DNA of 64,000 nucleotides from Tabrizicola_A sp965284335 (GCF_965284335.1 NZ_OZ260076.1), one strand, 5' to 3'; shown: positions 1 to 9,135, counted from the first letter of the stretch. The notes: generated from the letters alone by a model not told the origin. Translations and numbers: made by a program.

Positions 1-97
1 GCACCGAGAAAATTCCGACCGCCCAAAACAACTGGCGATGATCAGCCCGTGCGGCCTTTAATTCGGCATAGCCCCGAGCAAATTCACTTTGAGACAT
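1..97 (-). CDS. N-terminus of a probable type I secretion permease/ATPase (partial)
   Basis: The ATG at 97 is preceded by a strong AGGGGG ribosome binding site. The frame stays open to the window edge and gives 32 residues. The peptide is a charged amphipathic stretch (MSQSEFARGYAELKAARADH) followed by the start of a hydrophobic segment (LFWAVGIFSV). This resembles the cytoplasmic lead-in and first membrane helix of Rhodobacteraceae PrtD/HlyB-type ABC exporter ATPases, which usually begin with an ELRAAR-like segment before the first helix. The match is from memory of the family and rests on very little sequence. The gene is real on ribosome binding site and frame; its product is tentative. 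It is transcribed divergently from mlaA. Confidence 0.5.
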   Translation of the reverse strand, partial: MSQSEFARGYAELKAARADHRQLFWAVGIFSV

Positions 98-287
98 AAG
101 TCCCCCTGAAAAAACGCGCTTTGCCGAAAAAATCGGCGGAAAATGTCTTTGTTACCCTGCTGGCCAAGGTTTGACCGTTGTCTTGGGTGGGGGGGCGTCG
201 TATTCCTTGCCTTCCCCGGCTTCACTCTATGTTAGCTTGATACCCTAAGAAACCCTGAAACAACCTTATGCTGATTGCATTCCATTC
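98..287. promoter_or_regulatory. Divergent intergenic region between the exporter gene and mlaA
   Basis: These 190 bp separate two divergent genes and must hold both promoters. A small perfect stem is visible at 123-137 (GCCGA, five A, TCGGC). No clear sigma-70 boxes or regulator palindromes could be assigned by eye. Confidence 0.4.
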
Positions 288-1031
288 ATGAGCCAAACAG
301 CCCGCCCTCTTCGTTCTGCTCTTGCCCTATGTTTGATGGGGGCATGTCTTGCTGGCTGTGCAACTCCAGATATCCCCGGCACGATGAACGACCCGATAGA
401 GCCGTTTAACCGTCAGGTTCACGCCTTTAATCGTGCGATTGATCAAAATGCGCTGCGCCCGATCGCGGTTTCAACCACAGGCGGCGGCGAACTGGGTGCG
501 CGGGTCAGCGATTTTGCTGAGAACCTTGGAAAACCCGCCGATATTGTGAACAACATTCTTCAACTGCGACTGATCAAGGCCACAGAGAATACTTTGCGGT
601 TTGGGATGAACACGGTGTTTGGGTTGGGCGGTCTTTATGATGTGGCCAGCGCTGCGGGGATGCCGGAGAATGACACCGATTTCGGCGAAACCTTGCATGT
701 CTGGGGTATTCCTGAAGGTGCGTATCTGGAACTGCCCTTCATCGGCCCCTCGACTGAGCGGGATTTTGTCGGCGCGATTGTGGATATCGTGATTGATCCA
801 CTTAATCAGCTGCCACGGGATGAACGGTTGGCAGCAACAGCGGCAAAAGTGGCGGGTCGAATTGCTGATCGTGGCCGCTATTCCGATTTGATCGATTCCA
901 CCCTATATGAAAGTGCAGACAGCTACGCTCAGGCCCGGCTTTTGTATTTGCAGAACCGTCGCTTTGAACTTGGCCAGTCCGCAAGCGAAGACAGCTTCGT
1001 CGATCCCTACGAGGACCCCTATGCTGAATGA
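288..1031 (+). CDS. mlaA: MlaA/VacJ family outer-membrane lipoprotein
   Basis: This is the outer-membrane component of the Mla system, which moves misplaced phospholipids from the outer leaflet back toward the inner membrane. The 247-residue protein starts with a lipoprotein signal peptide ending in lipobox LAGC (Cys24). The MlaA core follows, with the family signature DPIEPFNRQVHAFN at about 35-48, then NTVFGLGG and the FGETLHVWGIPEG segment near 125-140. Length and motif order are normal for the family. The stop codon lies inside the first codons of mlaC (ATG at 1021), so the two are translationally coupled. Partners MlaB, D, E and F are not in the window. Confidence 0.95.
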   Translation: MSQTARPLRSALALCLMGACLAGCATPDIPGTMNDPIEPFNRQVHAFNRAIDQNALRPIAVSTTGGGELGARVSDFAENLGKPADIVNNILQLRLIKATENTLRFGMNTVFGLGGLYDVASAAGMPENDTDFGETLHVWGIPEGAYLELPFIGPSTERDFVGAIVDIVIDPLNQLPRDERLAATAAKVAGRIADRGRYSDLIDSTLYESADSYAQARLLYLQNRRFELGQSASEDSFVDPYEDPYAE

Positions 1032-1632
1032 CACCTCTTCCCTCTCGCGTCGCCGCTTTGCCGCTGGCCTTGCGCTGGGCACCGTTGCCTTTGTGCTGCC
1101 AATGCGGGCCGCTGCCCTTAGCGTGGATCAGGCGCGTGCCTTGATTGACCGCGCCGTTGGCGACATCAACGCTGTGATCTCCTCGGGCAAAGCCGAAACC
1201 GCCATGATTGGTGAGTTTGAGCGTATCTTTAGCAAATATGCCGATGTGCCGGTGATTGCCCGCTCTGCGCTGGGCCCGGCGGCCAAGCAGGCGTCAAAGG
1301 CACAGATGACCGCTTTTACCAAGGCGTTTCAGGGCTATATCAGCCGGAAATATGGGCGCCGTTTCCGCGAATTCATTGGCGGCACCATCGAGGTGACGGA
1401 TGCCAAGCCCTTGAAAAGCTATTACGAAGTGGTGTCGGTCGCGCGTTTGAAAGGGGAGGCACCTTTTGATCTTCGCTGGCATGTGTCAGATAAATCGGGC
1501 GCATTGAAGTTCTTCAATCTTATCATTGAGGGCGTGAACATGCTGGCCAGCGAACGCGCCGAGATTGGCGCGATGTTGGATCGTGCAAAGGGCGATGTCG
1601 ACGCACTGACCGCAGCCTTGAAATCTGCCTGA
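1021..1632 (+). CDS. mlaC: MlaC-type periplasmic phospholipid-binding protein
   Basis: This periplasmic shuttle carries phospholipid between MlaA and the inner-membrane Mla ABC complex. The frame is open from 907, but the start chosen is the ATG at 1021. It overlaps the mlaA stop and yields a signal peptide with a twin-arginine-like SRRRFAAG followed by a hydrophobic stretch ending near AAA (about residue 30). The 203-residue product has the MlaC/Ttg2D pattern: an amphipathic helix, a FxxxFxxYIxRKYGRRF-like segment near residues 95-110, and a final beta sheet with FNLIIEGVNML. It is coupled to mlaA, and that context supports the assignment. Confidence 0.9.
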   Translation: MLNDTSSLSRRRFAAGLALGTVAFVLPMRAAALSVDQARALIDRAVGDINAVISSGKAETAMIGEFERIFSKYADVPVIARSALGPAAKQASKAQMTAFTKAFQGYISRKYGRRFREFIGGTIEVTDAKPLKSYYEVVSVARLKGEAPFDLRWHVSDKSGALKFFNLIIEGVNMLASERAEIGAMLDRAKGDVDALTAALKSA

Positions 1633-1699
1633 CAGGAACTGTCGACGTTTCGCGCGCTGACGGCCTTTTCCAAACCTGTTTGGCAGGCTAATCAGGGCT

Positions 1700-2788
1700 A
1701 TGCGAATGACCCTGACCGAAATCTATGATGCCCGCGTGGCCGCAGGACAGTTGCGGCCAGACCCCGCCCAATATGCCGTTTTGCCGGTTTTGGAAGGCTT
1801 GCGCCTGTGGCTTGAAACCCACGCAAATCGTCGTGTCGGCCTGTTTGCCGGACTGTTCGCGAAACCTGTCACCCCCCCTGCCGGCCTTTATCTGTGGGGG
1901 GGTGTGGGGCGCGGTAAATCCATGGTCATGGATCTTTTCGTCGAAAACACTGCCATAACCCAAAAGCGCCGGGTGCATTTCCACGCCTTTATGCAAGAGA
2001 TCCACAAGGGCATGCACGAGGTGCGCAAAACGGGTGTCGATGATGCGCTGGCCCCCGTGGCCGAGGCGGTCGCACGCGATCTGCGGTTGTTGGCCTTTGA
2101 CGAAATGCAGATCACCGACATCACCGATGCGATGATCGTCGGGCGTTTGTTTGAAAAGCTGATGGCGGCGGGGGTTGTGATTGTCACCACCTCAAACCGC
2201 GCGCCAGAGGAGTTGTATAAAAACGGCCTGAACCGGGCCTTGTTCCTGCCCTTTATCGCCATGCTGCGCGACAAGTTGCACGTGTTGGAACTGGAAAGCC
2301 CGAACGATTATCGCCAACATTGCCTTGCCGGCGCGCAGGTGTATTTTCACCCCGCGGGCAAGGTAAAGGGCGAAATTCAGGCGATCTGGAACGATCTGAC
2401 CGGCAGCGCGCCGGGAACACCGCTGGTTTTGCCCGTCAATGGGCGCAGCATTGATCTGCCGCGCTTTGCCAATGGAGTGGGCAGGGCGACCTTTTGGGAC
2501 TTATGCTCGCGCCCGCTTGGTCCGGGTGATTTTCTGGCCATCGCACAGGCGGTGCGGGTGCTGATCCTTGAGGATATCCCCCAGCTTTCGGCGTCAAACT
2601 ATAATGAGGCCAAACGTTTCGTGACACTGATCGACGCACTTTACGAGGCCAAGGTGCGCCTGATCTGTTCGGCTGCCGATGTGCCAGAGCGGCTTTATTT
2701 GGAAGGCACGGGTTCGTTTGAATTCGAACGCACCGCCAGCCGATTGCGCGAAATGCAAGGTGCAGATTGGGGCGTTGACGCCGACTAA
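1700..2788 (+). CDS. zapE: ZapE/AFG1-family cell division ATPase
   Basis: This is a P-loop ATPase of the AFG1 family, related to E. coli ZapE, which acts at the division ring under stress, and to mitochondrial Lace1. The 362-residue protein has Walker A GGVGRGKS at about 67-74 and Walker B LLAFDEMQ near 130-137. Family blocks HFHAFMQ and TTSNRAPEELY follow, the latter near 170-180. Length is typical. Start ATG 1700 was taken because no better ribosome binding site lies downstream in frame. The stop codon overlaps that of the convergent fadH gene, so no terminator lies between them. Confidence 0.93.
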   Translation: MRMTLTEIYDARVAAGQLRPDPAQYAVLPVLEGLRLWLETHANRRVGLFAGLFAKPVTPPAGLYLWGGVGRGKSMVMDLFVENTAITQKRRVHFHAFMQEIHKGMHEVRKTGVDDALAPVAEAVARDLRLLAFDEMQITDITDAMIVGRLFEKLMAAGVVIVTTSNRAPEELYKNGLNRALFLPFIAMLRDKLHVLELESPNDYRQHCLAGAQVYFHPAGKVKGEIQAIWNDLTGSAPGTPLVLPVNGRSIDLPRFANGVGRATFWDLCSRPLGPGDFLAIAQAVRVLILEDIPQLSASNYNEAKRFVTLIDALYEAKVRLICSAADVPERLYLEGTGSFEFERTASRLREMQGADWGVDAD

Positions 2789-4788
2789 AGCTGCGAGGCC
2801 AGCCGCGCGCCTTGATCAATCGCGCGCTTGGCATCCAGTTCAGCCGCCACATCGGCCCCACCGATGACATGCGCCACAACGCCCGCGGCAATCAGCTGGT
2901 CATAAAGCCCCCGCGCAGAAAGCTGTCCTGCGCATAAGACGACATCATCCACCGCCAAAAGCTGCGATTGCCCATCACGGGTGATCCACAACCCCTCATC
3001 TGTGATGCGGTCATAGCCGACACCGCCCAGCATTTTCACCCCCTTGGCCGCCAAGGCCGCGCGGTGAATCCAGCCCGTGGTCTTGCCCAGATTGCGGCCG
3101 GGTTTTTCGGCCTTGCGCTGCAAGAGCCACACCTCTCGGGCGGGCGCTTGGGGAGTAGGGTCGGCCAGTCCACCGGGCGATTGGGCCGGGTCGCCCACGC
3201 CCCATTCCTTGCGCCAGAGATCTGGGTGCAATGTCGCGGAATGGCCGTTTGTGACCAAATATTCGGCCACATCAAACCCAATGCCACCCGCCCCGACAAC
3301 GGCCACACGACGGCCGATTGGCGCGCCCTTCAGCACCTCAAGATAACTTTTTGTCCGTTCTTGCCCCGGAATCTGCGGATCACGCGGGGTGACACCCGTG
3401 GCCACGATCACCTGATCGAACCCCATCAGATCATCCACATCAACCGCCTTGCCCAAACGGGTTTCAATCTTCAACCGTTTGGTTTCATAAATAAACCAAT
3501 CAACCAGCCCGTGGAACTCTTCCTTCCCCGGCACCTGTTTGGCCAAATTCAACTGGCCACCCAATAGATTGGCATGATCAAACAGCACCACATGATGACC
3601 GCGAAGCGCAGCCACCTTGGCCGCCATCAGACCCGCTGGCCCCGCACCCACAACGGCAAGACGCTGCGGTGTTGCGGTCGGGGCATAAACCAATTCTGTT
3701 TCATGGCAGGCACGCGGGTTCACCAGACAAGAGGTCAACTTGCCGCTAAAGGTGTGATCCAAGCACGCCTGATTGCAGGCGATACAGGGCGCAATCTCGG
3801 CGGCACGCCCCGTGGCGGCCTTGGCCACAAAGTCAGGATCGGCCAGAAACGGCCGCGCCATCGACACCATATCGGCCATGCCCTTGGCCAAAAGATCTTC
3901 GGCCACATCGGGCATGTTGATACGGTTTGAGGTGATCACGGGAATCCCCACCGCGCCCCGCAAACGCCCCGTCAAATGCGCAAAAGCCGCACGCGGAACG
4001 CTGGTGGCAATTGTCGGCACCCGCGCCTCATGCCAGCCGATTCCTGTGTTAAGCACGCTGGCCCCAGCTTCTTCAATCGCGCGGGCCAGCGTCACCACCT
4101 CATCCCAAGTTGAGCCATTTGGCACCAGATCGATCAAGGAAATCCGATAGATTACAATGAAATTTGGCCCCACAGCCGCGCGCACTCGACGCACGACCTC
4201 GACCGGCAAGCGCATGCGGTTCTCATAAGATCCGCCCCATCTGTCAGTTCGCCGATTGGTGTGGGTCACCAGAAACTGGTTCAGAAAATACCCTTCCGAC
4301 CCCATCACCTCGACGCCATCATAGCCCGCCACCTGCGCCCGCTGCGCCGCAGTCACGATATCGGCGATTTGTTTTTCGATGCCCTCTTCATCCAGCTCGC
4401 GCGGGGTAAAGGGGGAAATCGGTGACTTCACCGCGCTGGCTGACACGCAGTCCTTTCCATAGGCATAGCGCCCGGCATGCAGGATTTGCATGGCGATCAA
4501 GCCGCCCGCCTGATGCACACGGTCTGTAACAACCCGATGGTTTTCAATGTCTTGATCGGTGAAAAGGCCTGCAGCACCCGGGAATACACCCCCCTCACGG
4601 TTGGGCGCCATGCCCCCGGTGACCATCAAAGCAACGCCCCCCCGCGCGCGCTCGGCATAGAATTCCGCCACCCTGTTCCAATCGCCGGTTTCCTCAAGAC
4701 CCGTGTGCATCGACCCCATCAAAACGCGGTTCTTCAATGTCACATGCCCCAAGGGCAACGGCGCGAAAAGATGGGGATACTGGCTCAT
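2785..4788 (-). CDS. fadH: NADPH-dependent 2,4-dienoyl-CoA reductase
   Basis: This iron-sulfur flavoenzyme reduces 2,4-dienoyl-CoA intermediates during beta-oxidation of unsaturated fatty acids. The 667-residue protein has an N-terminal FMN-binding old-yellow-enzyme barrel (residues 1-335; LKNRVLMGSMHTG near the start, GSEGYFLNQFL near 165). A 4Fe-4S cysteine cluster follows (CIACNQACLD and a later Cys, about 335-355), then FAD and NADPH Rossmann domains (VVGAGPAGLMAA near 380, VVGAGGIGFDVAEYL near 500). The start was set to ATG 4788, with AGGAG upstream, rather than the longer frame to 4836. The final catalytic domain is complete. Related trimethylamine dehydrogenase-like enzymes share the layout, but the family fit is good. 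Confidence 0.9.
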   Translation of the reverse strand: MSQYPHLFAPLPLGHVTLKNRVLMGSMHTGLEETGDWNRVAEFYAERARGGVALMVTGGMAPNREGGVFPGAAGLFTDQDIENHRVVTDRVHQAGGLIAMQILHAGRYAYGKDCVSASAVKSPISPFTPRELDEEGIEKQIADIVTAAQRAQVAGYDGVEVMGSEGYFLNQFLVTHTNRRTDRWGGSYENRMRLPVEVVRRVRAAVGPNFIVIYRISLIDLVPNGSTWDEVVTLARAIEEAGASVLNTGIGWHEARVPTIATSVPRAAFAHLTGRLRGAVGIPVITSNRINMPDVAEDLLAKGMADMVSMARPFLADPDFVAKAATGRAAEIAPCIACNQACLDHTFSGKLTSCLVNPRACHETELVYAPTATPQRLAVVGAGPAGLMAAKVAALRGHHVVLFDHANLLGGQLNLAKQVPGKEEFHGLVDWFIYETKRLKIETRLGKAVDVDDLMGFDQVIVATGVTPRDPQIPGQERTKSYLEVLKGAPIGRRVAVVGAGGIGFDVAEYLVTNGHSATLHPDLWRKEWGVGDPAQSPGGLADPTPQAPAREVWLLQRKAEKPGRNLGKTTGWIHRAALAAKGVKMLGGVGYDRITDEGLWITRDGQSQLLAVDDVVLCAGQLSARGLYDQLIAAGVVAHVIGGADVAAELDAKRAIDQGARLASQL

Positions 4789-4908
4789 GTCATTCTCCTG
4801 CTTGGCCAAGATGCCGTGCTGGGGCCGCGCTGTCACGCCAAACGCGGCGTCAAACGGTTGACGATCGAAAGCCGCGCGCCTATCCCTGCCCCGTAACTCG
4901 GAGCCATA

Positions 4909-5361
4909 ATGCCAGATCTGTTCGCCTATACTGACGGTGCCTGCTCGGGCAATCCCGGCCCCGGCGGCTGGGGGGTGTTGATGATTGCCCGTGATGGCGG
5001 CACCGTGGTCAAAGAGCGCGAATTGCAGGGCGGGGAAAAGCTTACCACCAACAACCGCATGGAGTTGATGGCCGCAATCTCGGCGCTAGAGGCGCTGTCA
5101 AAACCTGTTGAAATCACCATCGTGACCGACAGCGCCTATGTGAAAAACGGTGTGACCGAGTGGATTCATTCATGGAAGCGCAACGGTTGGCGCACCGCAG
5201 GCAAAGACCCTGTAAAAAATGCCGAGCTTTGGCAAAGGCTTGACGCGGCCCAAGCCCGGCACAAGGTGATTTGGCGCTGGATCAAGGGGCATGCGGGCCA
5301 TGTCGAGAACGAGCGCGCCGATGCGCTGGCCCGCGCCGGGATGGCCCCGTTCAAAGGTTAA
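4909..5361 (+). CDS. rnhA: Ribonuclease HI
   Basis: This endonuclease cleaves the RNA strand of RNA-DNA hybrids (R-loops, primers). The 150-residue protein is normal length. The four acidic catalytic positions are visible: Asp9 in YTDGACSGN, Glu52 in NNRMELMA, Asp74 in VTDSAYV and an Asp near 138 in NERADALA. The basic protrusion with WKRNGWRT is present, as in the E. coli enzyme. It ends four bases from the stop of the convergent FkbM methyltransferase gene. Confidence 0.97.
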   Translation: MPDLFAYTDGACSGNPGPGGWGVLMIARDGGTVVKERELQGGEKLTTNNRMELMAAISALEALSKPVEITIVTDSAYVKNGVTEWIHSWKRNGWRTAGKDPVKNAELWQRLDAAQARHKVIWRWIKGHAGHVENERADALARAGMAPFKG

Positions 5362-5364
5362 ATT

Positions 5365-6105
5365 CTAGATCCAATCGAGGTTCACTTTACCCGGCGCATA
5401 GGTGTCAGACACCTTGTCGCGCAGCGTCTTATAGCGGTCGCGCAGATCCTTGAACTTTCGCTCATGGGTTTCGGCAACCAAACAGCTAACATTCTCGAAT
5501 AGATGTTCGGTATCCATCTTTTCCAGAATGTCGAGTTCCGCGCCTTCGATATCCATCTTGATGAACGCGATCTCACTGCGCGCCGCCACCTGTTCGCGGA
5601 CCCAACCCGGAAAGTCGATCAATGGCACCTCAACCGAATTTTCGGCATCAATCCGACGACCACCATCCAGAATGGTGGATTTGACCGACGCGCCTTCCGG
5701 GTTTTCTCCAAAATTATCCGCCCGCATCAACCGCACCGTGCCCGACCCCACCCCGACCGCCGCATTTATCAAAGTCACATTGGGCAGGGCCCCGAACTTT
5801 TGCTGAAGGGTCTGAAAGGCAAATGGATCAGGCTCAAAGGCTATGACATCGGCACCTGTGGCGGCGAGTTGTTCGGTCACCACGCCCATGTTCGCGCCGC
5901 AATCTACCGCCAGATCACCAGGCTTCAGCATTGCGGTGATCGCGGTCAGATACCCATCGGCCCAAGCCTTGCGCAGGTTGCGCTTTTGCCGCCGGATAAG
6001 CGTTTCAATCTCTTCCGGCGTTGTGGGCAAGGCTTTGGTTTTGCGATCTTTCTTGCCGCGCTTTCCCGTGATTTCCTCGGCCTGATCCTCGTCTTCGTCG
6101 CTCAT
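5365..6105 (-). CDS. FkbM-family SAM-dependent methyltransferase
   Basis: This is a probable O-methyltransferase acting on a sugar or other surface-glycan hydroxyl. The 246-residue protein has a charged low-complexity lead (SDEDEDQAEE, then KRGKKDRK) before a class I methyltransferase fold. SAM motif I is AVDCGANMGVVTE, followed by the acidic strand-2 end in IAFEPDPFAF, the FkbM hallmark IKMDIEGAE, and VAETHERK. Start ATG 6105 overlaps the stop of the upstream glycosyltransferase gene (ATGA), so the two are co-translated. The longer frame to 6192 is not supported. The substrate is unknown; the neighbouring glycosyltransferases suggest polysaccharide decoration. Confidence 0.85.
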   Translation of the reverse strand: MSDEDEDQAEEITGKRGKKDRKTKALPTTPEEIETLIRRQKRNLRKAWADGYLTAITAMLKPGDLAVDCGANMGVVTEQLAATGADVIAFEPDPFAFQTLQQKFGALPNVTLINAAVGVGSGTVRLMRADNFGENPEGASVKSTILDGGRRIDAENSVEVPLIDFPGWVREQVAARSEIAFIKMDIEGAELDILEKMDTEHLFENVSCLVAETHERKFKDLRDRYKTLRDKVSDTYAPGKVNLDWI

Positions 6106-6917
6106 TCCTCCAACGCTCCGGCCGGGTTTACGCCCATCTGCTCGCACATGCGTGCCGCATATGACCCCGGCATCGGCGGGTTCTTGCGCCACCAGGGCCG
6201 TGTGCCGTTTGTGTAAAGGTGAACAGAAAGCGTGTTCTCGGTGAAATGCCCCTCAACATTGCAATGAGGGTCATAAAAAACGTCGTTCAACTGGAACGGC
6301 ACGGGATACAAATAGTCATAACCAAGCGCTCGTTCGTAATCACCCGTCTGCTGCGCAAAATAGGTAAAGGCCTGTGGCCCAAATGCGGTGCGCTCGGCGT
6401 TGTAGATACGAACGGCTTGGGGCAGGCTGCTGTCCTGCTTTTCAATCCGTTTCTTTTGCTGCTTGTTGAACCACGCCGGAGCGGCAGGCAAATTATCATA
6501 ATAATCAAGCAATTGATCCATCAACGCGCCCTTTTGGGGGATGTAGACCACACCACAATTCAACGCGCCGCGAAACCCATGCCCGGCAAAGATATGGGTC
6601 ATCTCATCGGGAAAGGGTTTGTGGCAATAGGCGTCGCAGTCAATCCAGACCGCATCGGTTTTCTGGATCATTTTATAGCGAAACACATTCGACAGGAAGG
6701 ATTCCGAGGTTTGCCGAACGATATCCATGTCAATCGCCATGATATCTGTCGCCGGTTTCACGATCACCCCTTCGGGCACATTCGTGACCGTGTCAGTGCA
6801 ATACAACGTGGTCGGATGGCCATGCCGCACATGTGACAACAGGCAAAGCTGGTTCAGATAATGCAGTTTTTCCCCAATCCAAAGCGAGGCAACGGGGCGG
6901 CGAATGGGAGTGTTCAT
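6102..6917 (-). CDS. GT32/capsular-type glycosyltransferase-like protein
   Basis: This 271-residue protein looks like the sugar-nucleotide transferases of the GT32/Lgt5 group. It begins with a short strand and SLWIGEKLHYLNQLCLLS, then the segment AVWIDCDAYCHKPF near residue 90, where D-C-D is the likely metal-binding DXD motif. A glycine-rich NCGVVYIPQKG block follows. The C-terminal half is rich in aromatic residues and His (YLYPVPFQLNDVFY, SVHLYTNGTRPWW), typical of acceptor-side regions. There is no signal peptide or membrane helix, so it is cytosolic. GAGG lies about 10 nt before ATG 6917. It forms an operon with the FkbM gene. The sugar donor cannot be told from sequence. Confidence 0.7.
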   Translation of the reverse strand: MNTPIRRPVASLWIGEKLHYLNQLCLLSHVRHGHPTTLYCTDTVTNVPEGVIVKPATDIMAIDMDIVRQTSESFLSNVFRYKMIQKTDAVWIDCDAYCHKPFPDEMTHIFAGHGFRGALNCGVVYIPQKGALMDQLLDYYDNLPAAPAWFNKQQKKRIEKQDSSLPQAVRIYNAERTAFGPQAFTYFAQQTGDYERALGYDYLYPVPFQLNDVFYDPHCNVEGHFTENTLSVHLYTNGTRPWWRKNPPMPGSYAARMCEQMGVNPAGALEE

Positions 6918-6981
6918 GAAATGCGGGCCTCATAAAATTCATGTCAGACTGTGCCGTAGAGCTGGTGGCAAGTCCAGTTGG

Positions 6982-8892
6982 TCAATCAGATGCAGCTTCC
7001 TGTGGCGTCTCTGCCAGCCTGAAACCTCTGCAAATATTGGGATCAAAGCGGTCATCGGGCTTGTATCCAAGCTTTGAAAGCTGTTCGGGAAATTGGTCCA
7101 TCTGCGGATGCCAACGCTCAAGTTGCCGCCCGTAAAGGAAAATTTCTTGCGGCAGGGGTGCGGAAACTGTCTCCAAAACGGCGCAGACCACCTCTGGTGA
7201 TAGCCGGGGATCTGCCAGCAACAGGCTGGTTGGCGCGTGTTGCGAAATCAGCGCCGCCGTGTCGGGCACCATATCGGTCAAACGGGCATCAGACAGGATA
7301 AAGCGGTCATTGAACGCACGATGTGACAAGGCACAAACCACCTGCATCATCTGCCGCAGAGATGGGTGATCTTCTTGAACTGTAAAGTGAACATCGGTTC
7401 GGATATTCGCGCAATGGCCCGCAAGAAACCCCACCGCCGCGCCAATTTCCAAGGCGCGAGCATGCTTTGCCAAAATCAACGGCATCTTCCGGGCAAGCCC
7501 GCGTTCGAACTTTCCCGCCTGAATCAAGGGCAGAACATGCGCGGCAAACACCCGTCCGTCGGCCGGCAGTTTCATTGAGTGATTGGCGAAAACTTCAACC
7601 TGATGGTCGCTGGAAAGATCAATCGGCCCGGGATTATACGACCCCATCGGAACCGCCTCTACGGGGCTTTCCTTTGGCGCAGCCTGGCGATCGGCCTTGG
7701 CCTTGGCGTTTCGTTTTTTCTCAACGTCTGACATCAGCGCTGCGATTTTCTCTTTGTCGCGAGGCTGCGGCGGTTTCGCCACGATTTGCGAAATCGGCAC
7801 CGCCGAGGCGGCAGCAAGATCGGCCACCAGCTGACGGTAGGCGTCGGTTTGCTTCAGCTCGGCCAGCCGCGCCTCAGCGCGTTCCACCGCCGCATTGTGA
7901 AGACGGTTGAGCACAGGGTCTGACAGCAGTTGGGCGATCATGCGATTGCGCACTTCGGTATAGCGCAGCATCGTGTCGTCACGAACTTCGTTTCTATCCT
8001 GCAAGCTCCAGTAATCGCTGTTATATTTGTCCGCCTTGTTGTTCACATTGCCGCGCATCTTGCGAATGGCATAGCTGTCAACCGACTTCACCGCGTAATG
8101 ATTCAGTTGCACCCAGTCATAACCGATGGTGCGGGTGATCGAACGCCAGCCGCGAAATTTGAAGTAGTCTTCCATTTCGCGACCTGACCCGTTCAGCCAT
8201 TTCACCTGATCGGGAAACTCGGTCTTGATGTGGCGAGTTTTCATCTTGGGCCGGTGGATGCCCAGCTTCCAATAGTCGGGGTCAAAGGTGAAAAGAGTTT
8301 TCACCCCCCACCCCTTGTTCCAAGTCGCGGGTGCGGCCATCAGATATTGTTCGGTAACGGGGGCTCTGCTCCAATCCACCACGCCACCGGAACCGAAAAT
8401 GCGCCATGTAACCACGATCCCCGTGGCGCCTTGGGACTTTGCCGCAGTAAGTAAATCGTCAAGCGTGCCGTCGCCATATTTGATGGACAGAAATTCATCG
8501 GCATCGAACACCATGACCCAATCAGACTGTCCGACGACCGGTTCGTCCTGAGCGTAGTTGAGCGCCGAAGGTTGGGGGCGAATTCCCGCTGGAATGACAT
8601 TGCGGCGGTGATGGCACAGCCCAAGCTCCTCCAGCCGGATCAGCATATCGTCGGTGCCATCCGAACAATCGTTCGTATAAACAACCAGATCGGTGAATCC
8701 GATGGCCAAATGATGGGCAACCCACTCAATCACAAAGGGGCCCTCATCCTTCATCATCGACACGGCTGTGATCTGGCCATGAGGGCTGATGTGGCGGCTT
8801 AGACCAAAGGGCACAGAGCCCCATAAATCTGACGCGCCGCGCGGCCGATCTGCGGCGACTGCCCCCGCTTTCACTACTTTTGAACGCGCCAC
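6982..8892 (-). CDS. GT2-type glycosyltransferase fused to a methyltransferase-like domain
   Basis: This is a large protein of about 636 residues with two parts. Residues 40-290 are a family 2 glycosyltransferase of the Glyco_tranf_2_4 type: ITAVSMMKDEGPFVIEWVAH, then VYTNDCSDGTDDML, and the metal-binding FDADEF. A charged alanine/lysine-rich linker (about 340-430) leads to a C-terminal domain with ALEIGAAVGFLAGH, which resembles SAM motif I of class I methyltransferases. The later methyltransferase motifs are weak. GTG 8892 was chosen because AAAGAGG lies 5 nt upstream; a TTG at 8910 is in frame but has no ribosome binding site. The role is probably surface glycan synthesis, with unknown sugars. 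Confidence 0.75.
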   Translation of the reverse strand: MARSKVVKAGAVAADRPRGASDLWGSVPFGLSRHISPHGQITAVSMMKDEGPFVIEWVAHHLAIGFTDLVVYTNDCSDGTDDMLIRLEELGLCHHRRNVIPAGIRPQPSALNYAQDEPVVGQSDWVMVFDADEFLSIKYGDGTLDDLLTAAKSQGATGIVVTWRIFGSGGVVDWSRAPVTEQYLMAAPATWNKGWGVKTLFTFDPDYWKLGIHRPKMKTRHIKTEFPDQVKWLNGSGREMEDYFKFRGWRSITRTIGYDWVQLNHYAVKSVDSYAIRKMRGNVNNKADKYNSDYWSLQDRNEVRDDTMLRYTEVRNRMIAQLLSDPVLNRLHNAAVERAEARLAELKQTDAYRQLVADLAAASAVPISQIVAKPPQPRDKEKIAALMSDVEKKRNAKAKADRQAAPKESPVEAVPMGSYNPGPIDLSSDHQVEVFANHSMKLPADGRVFAAHVLPLIQAGKFERGLARKMPLILAKHARALEIGAAVGFLAGHCANIRTDVHFTVQEDHPSLRQMMQVVCALSHRAFNDRFILSDARLTDMVPDTAALISQHAPTSLLLADPRLSPEVVCAVLETVSAPLPQEIFLYGRQLERWHPQMDQFPEQLSKLGYKPDDRFDPNICRGFRLAETPQEAASD

Positions 8893-8899
8893 GCTGACC

Positions 8900-8911
8900 T
8901 CTTTGGCCAAA
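8900..8911. promoter_or_regulatory. 12-bp motif TCTTTGGCCAAA, copy 1
   Basis: The 10-bp core TTTGGCCAAA is a perfect palindrome and lies just upstream of the GTG start at 8892. An identical 12-mer is found at 9110-9121, in front of the divergent gene. This suggests a shared protein-binding site, although both copies sit close to the start codons. Confidence 0.35.
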
Positions 8912-9109
8912 TCGAAATCATGCCTCGACTTGGAGCATCAGAATAGGCGATCAGCCCAGCCATGGGCAAGAAGTGTTCACCGGTTTTGGGGCGCCAAGTG
9001 AAGTAGATCACGCGCAAACTGTTGCGAATATGGCGATAATTCGGCGTCAGAGGCCGGATCGGCGGATGACATGGGGTCACCACTTCGCCATAATATCGGA
9101 ATATGGCCA

Positions 9110-9121
9110 TCTTTGGCCAAA
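9110..9121. promoter_or_regulatory. 12-bp motif TCTTTGGCCAAA, copy 2
   Basis: This is an exact repeat of the motif at 8900-8911, 14 bp before the ATG at 9136. The pair brackets a divergent intergenic region of 243 bp that must contain the promoters of both glycosyltransferase genes. No other function was recognised there. Confidence 0.35.
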
Positions 9122-9135
9122 CTGCCGAGTGTGTC

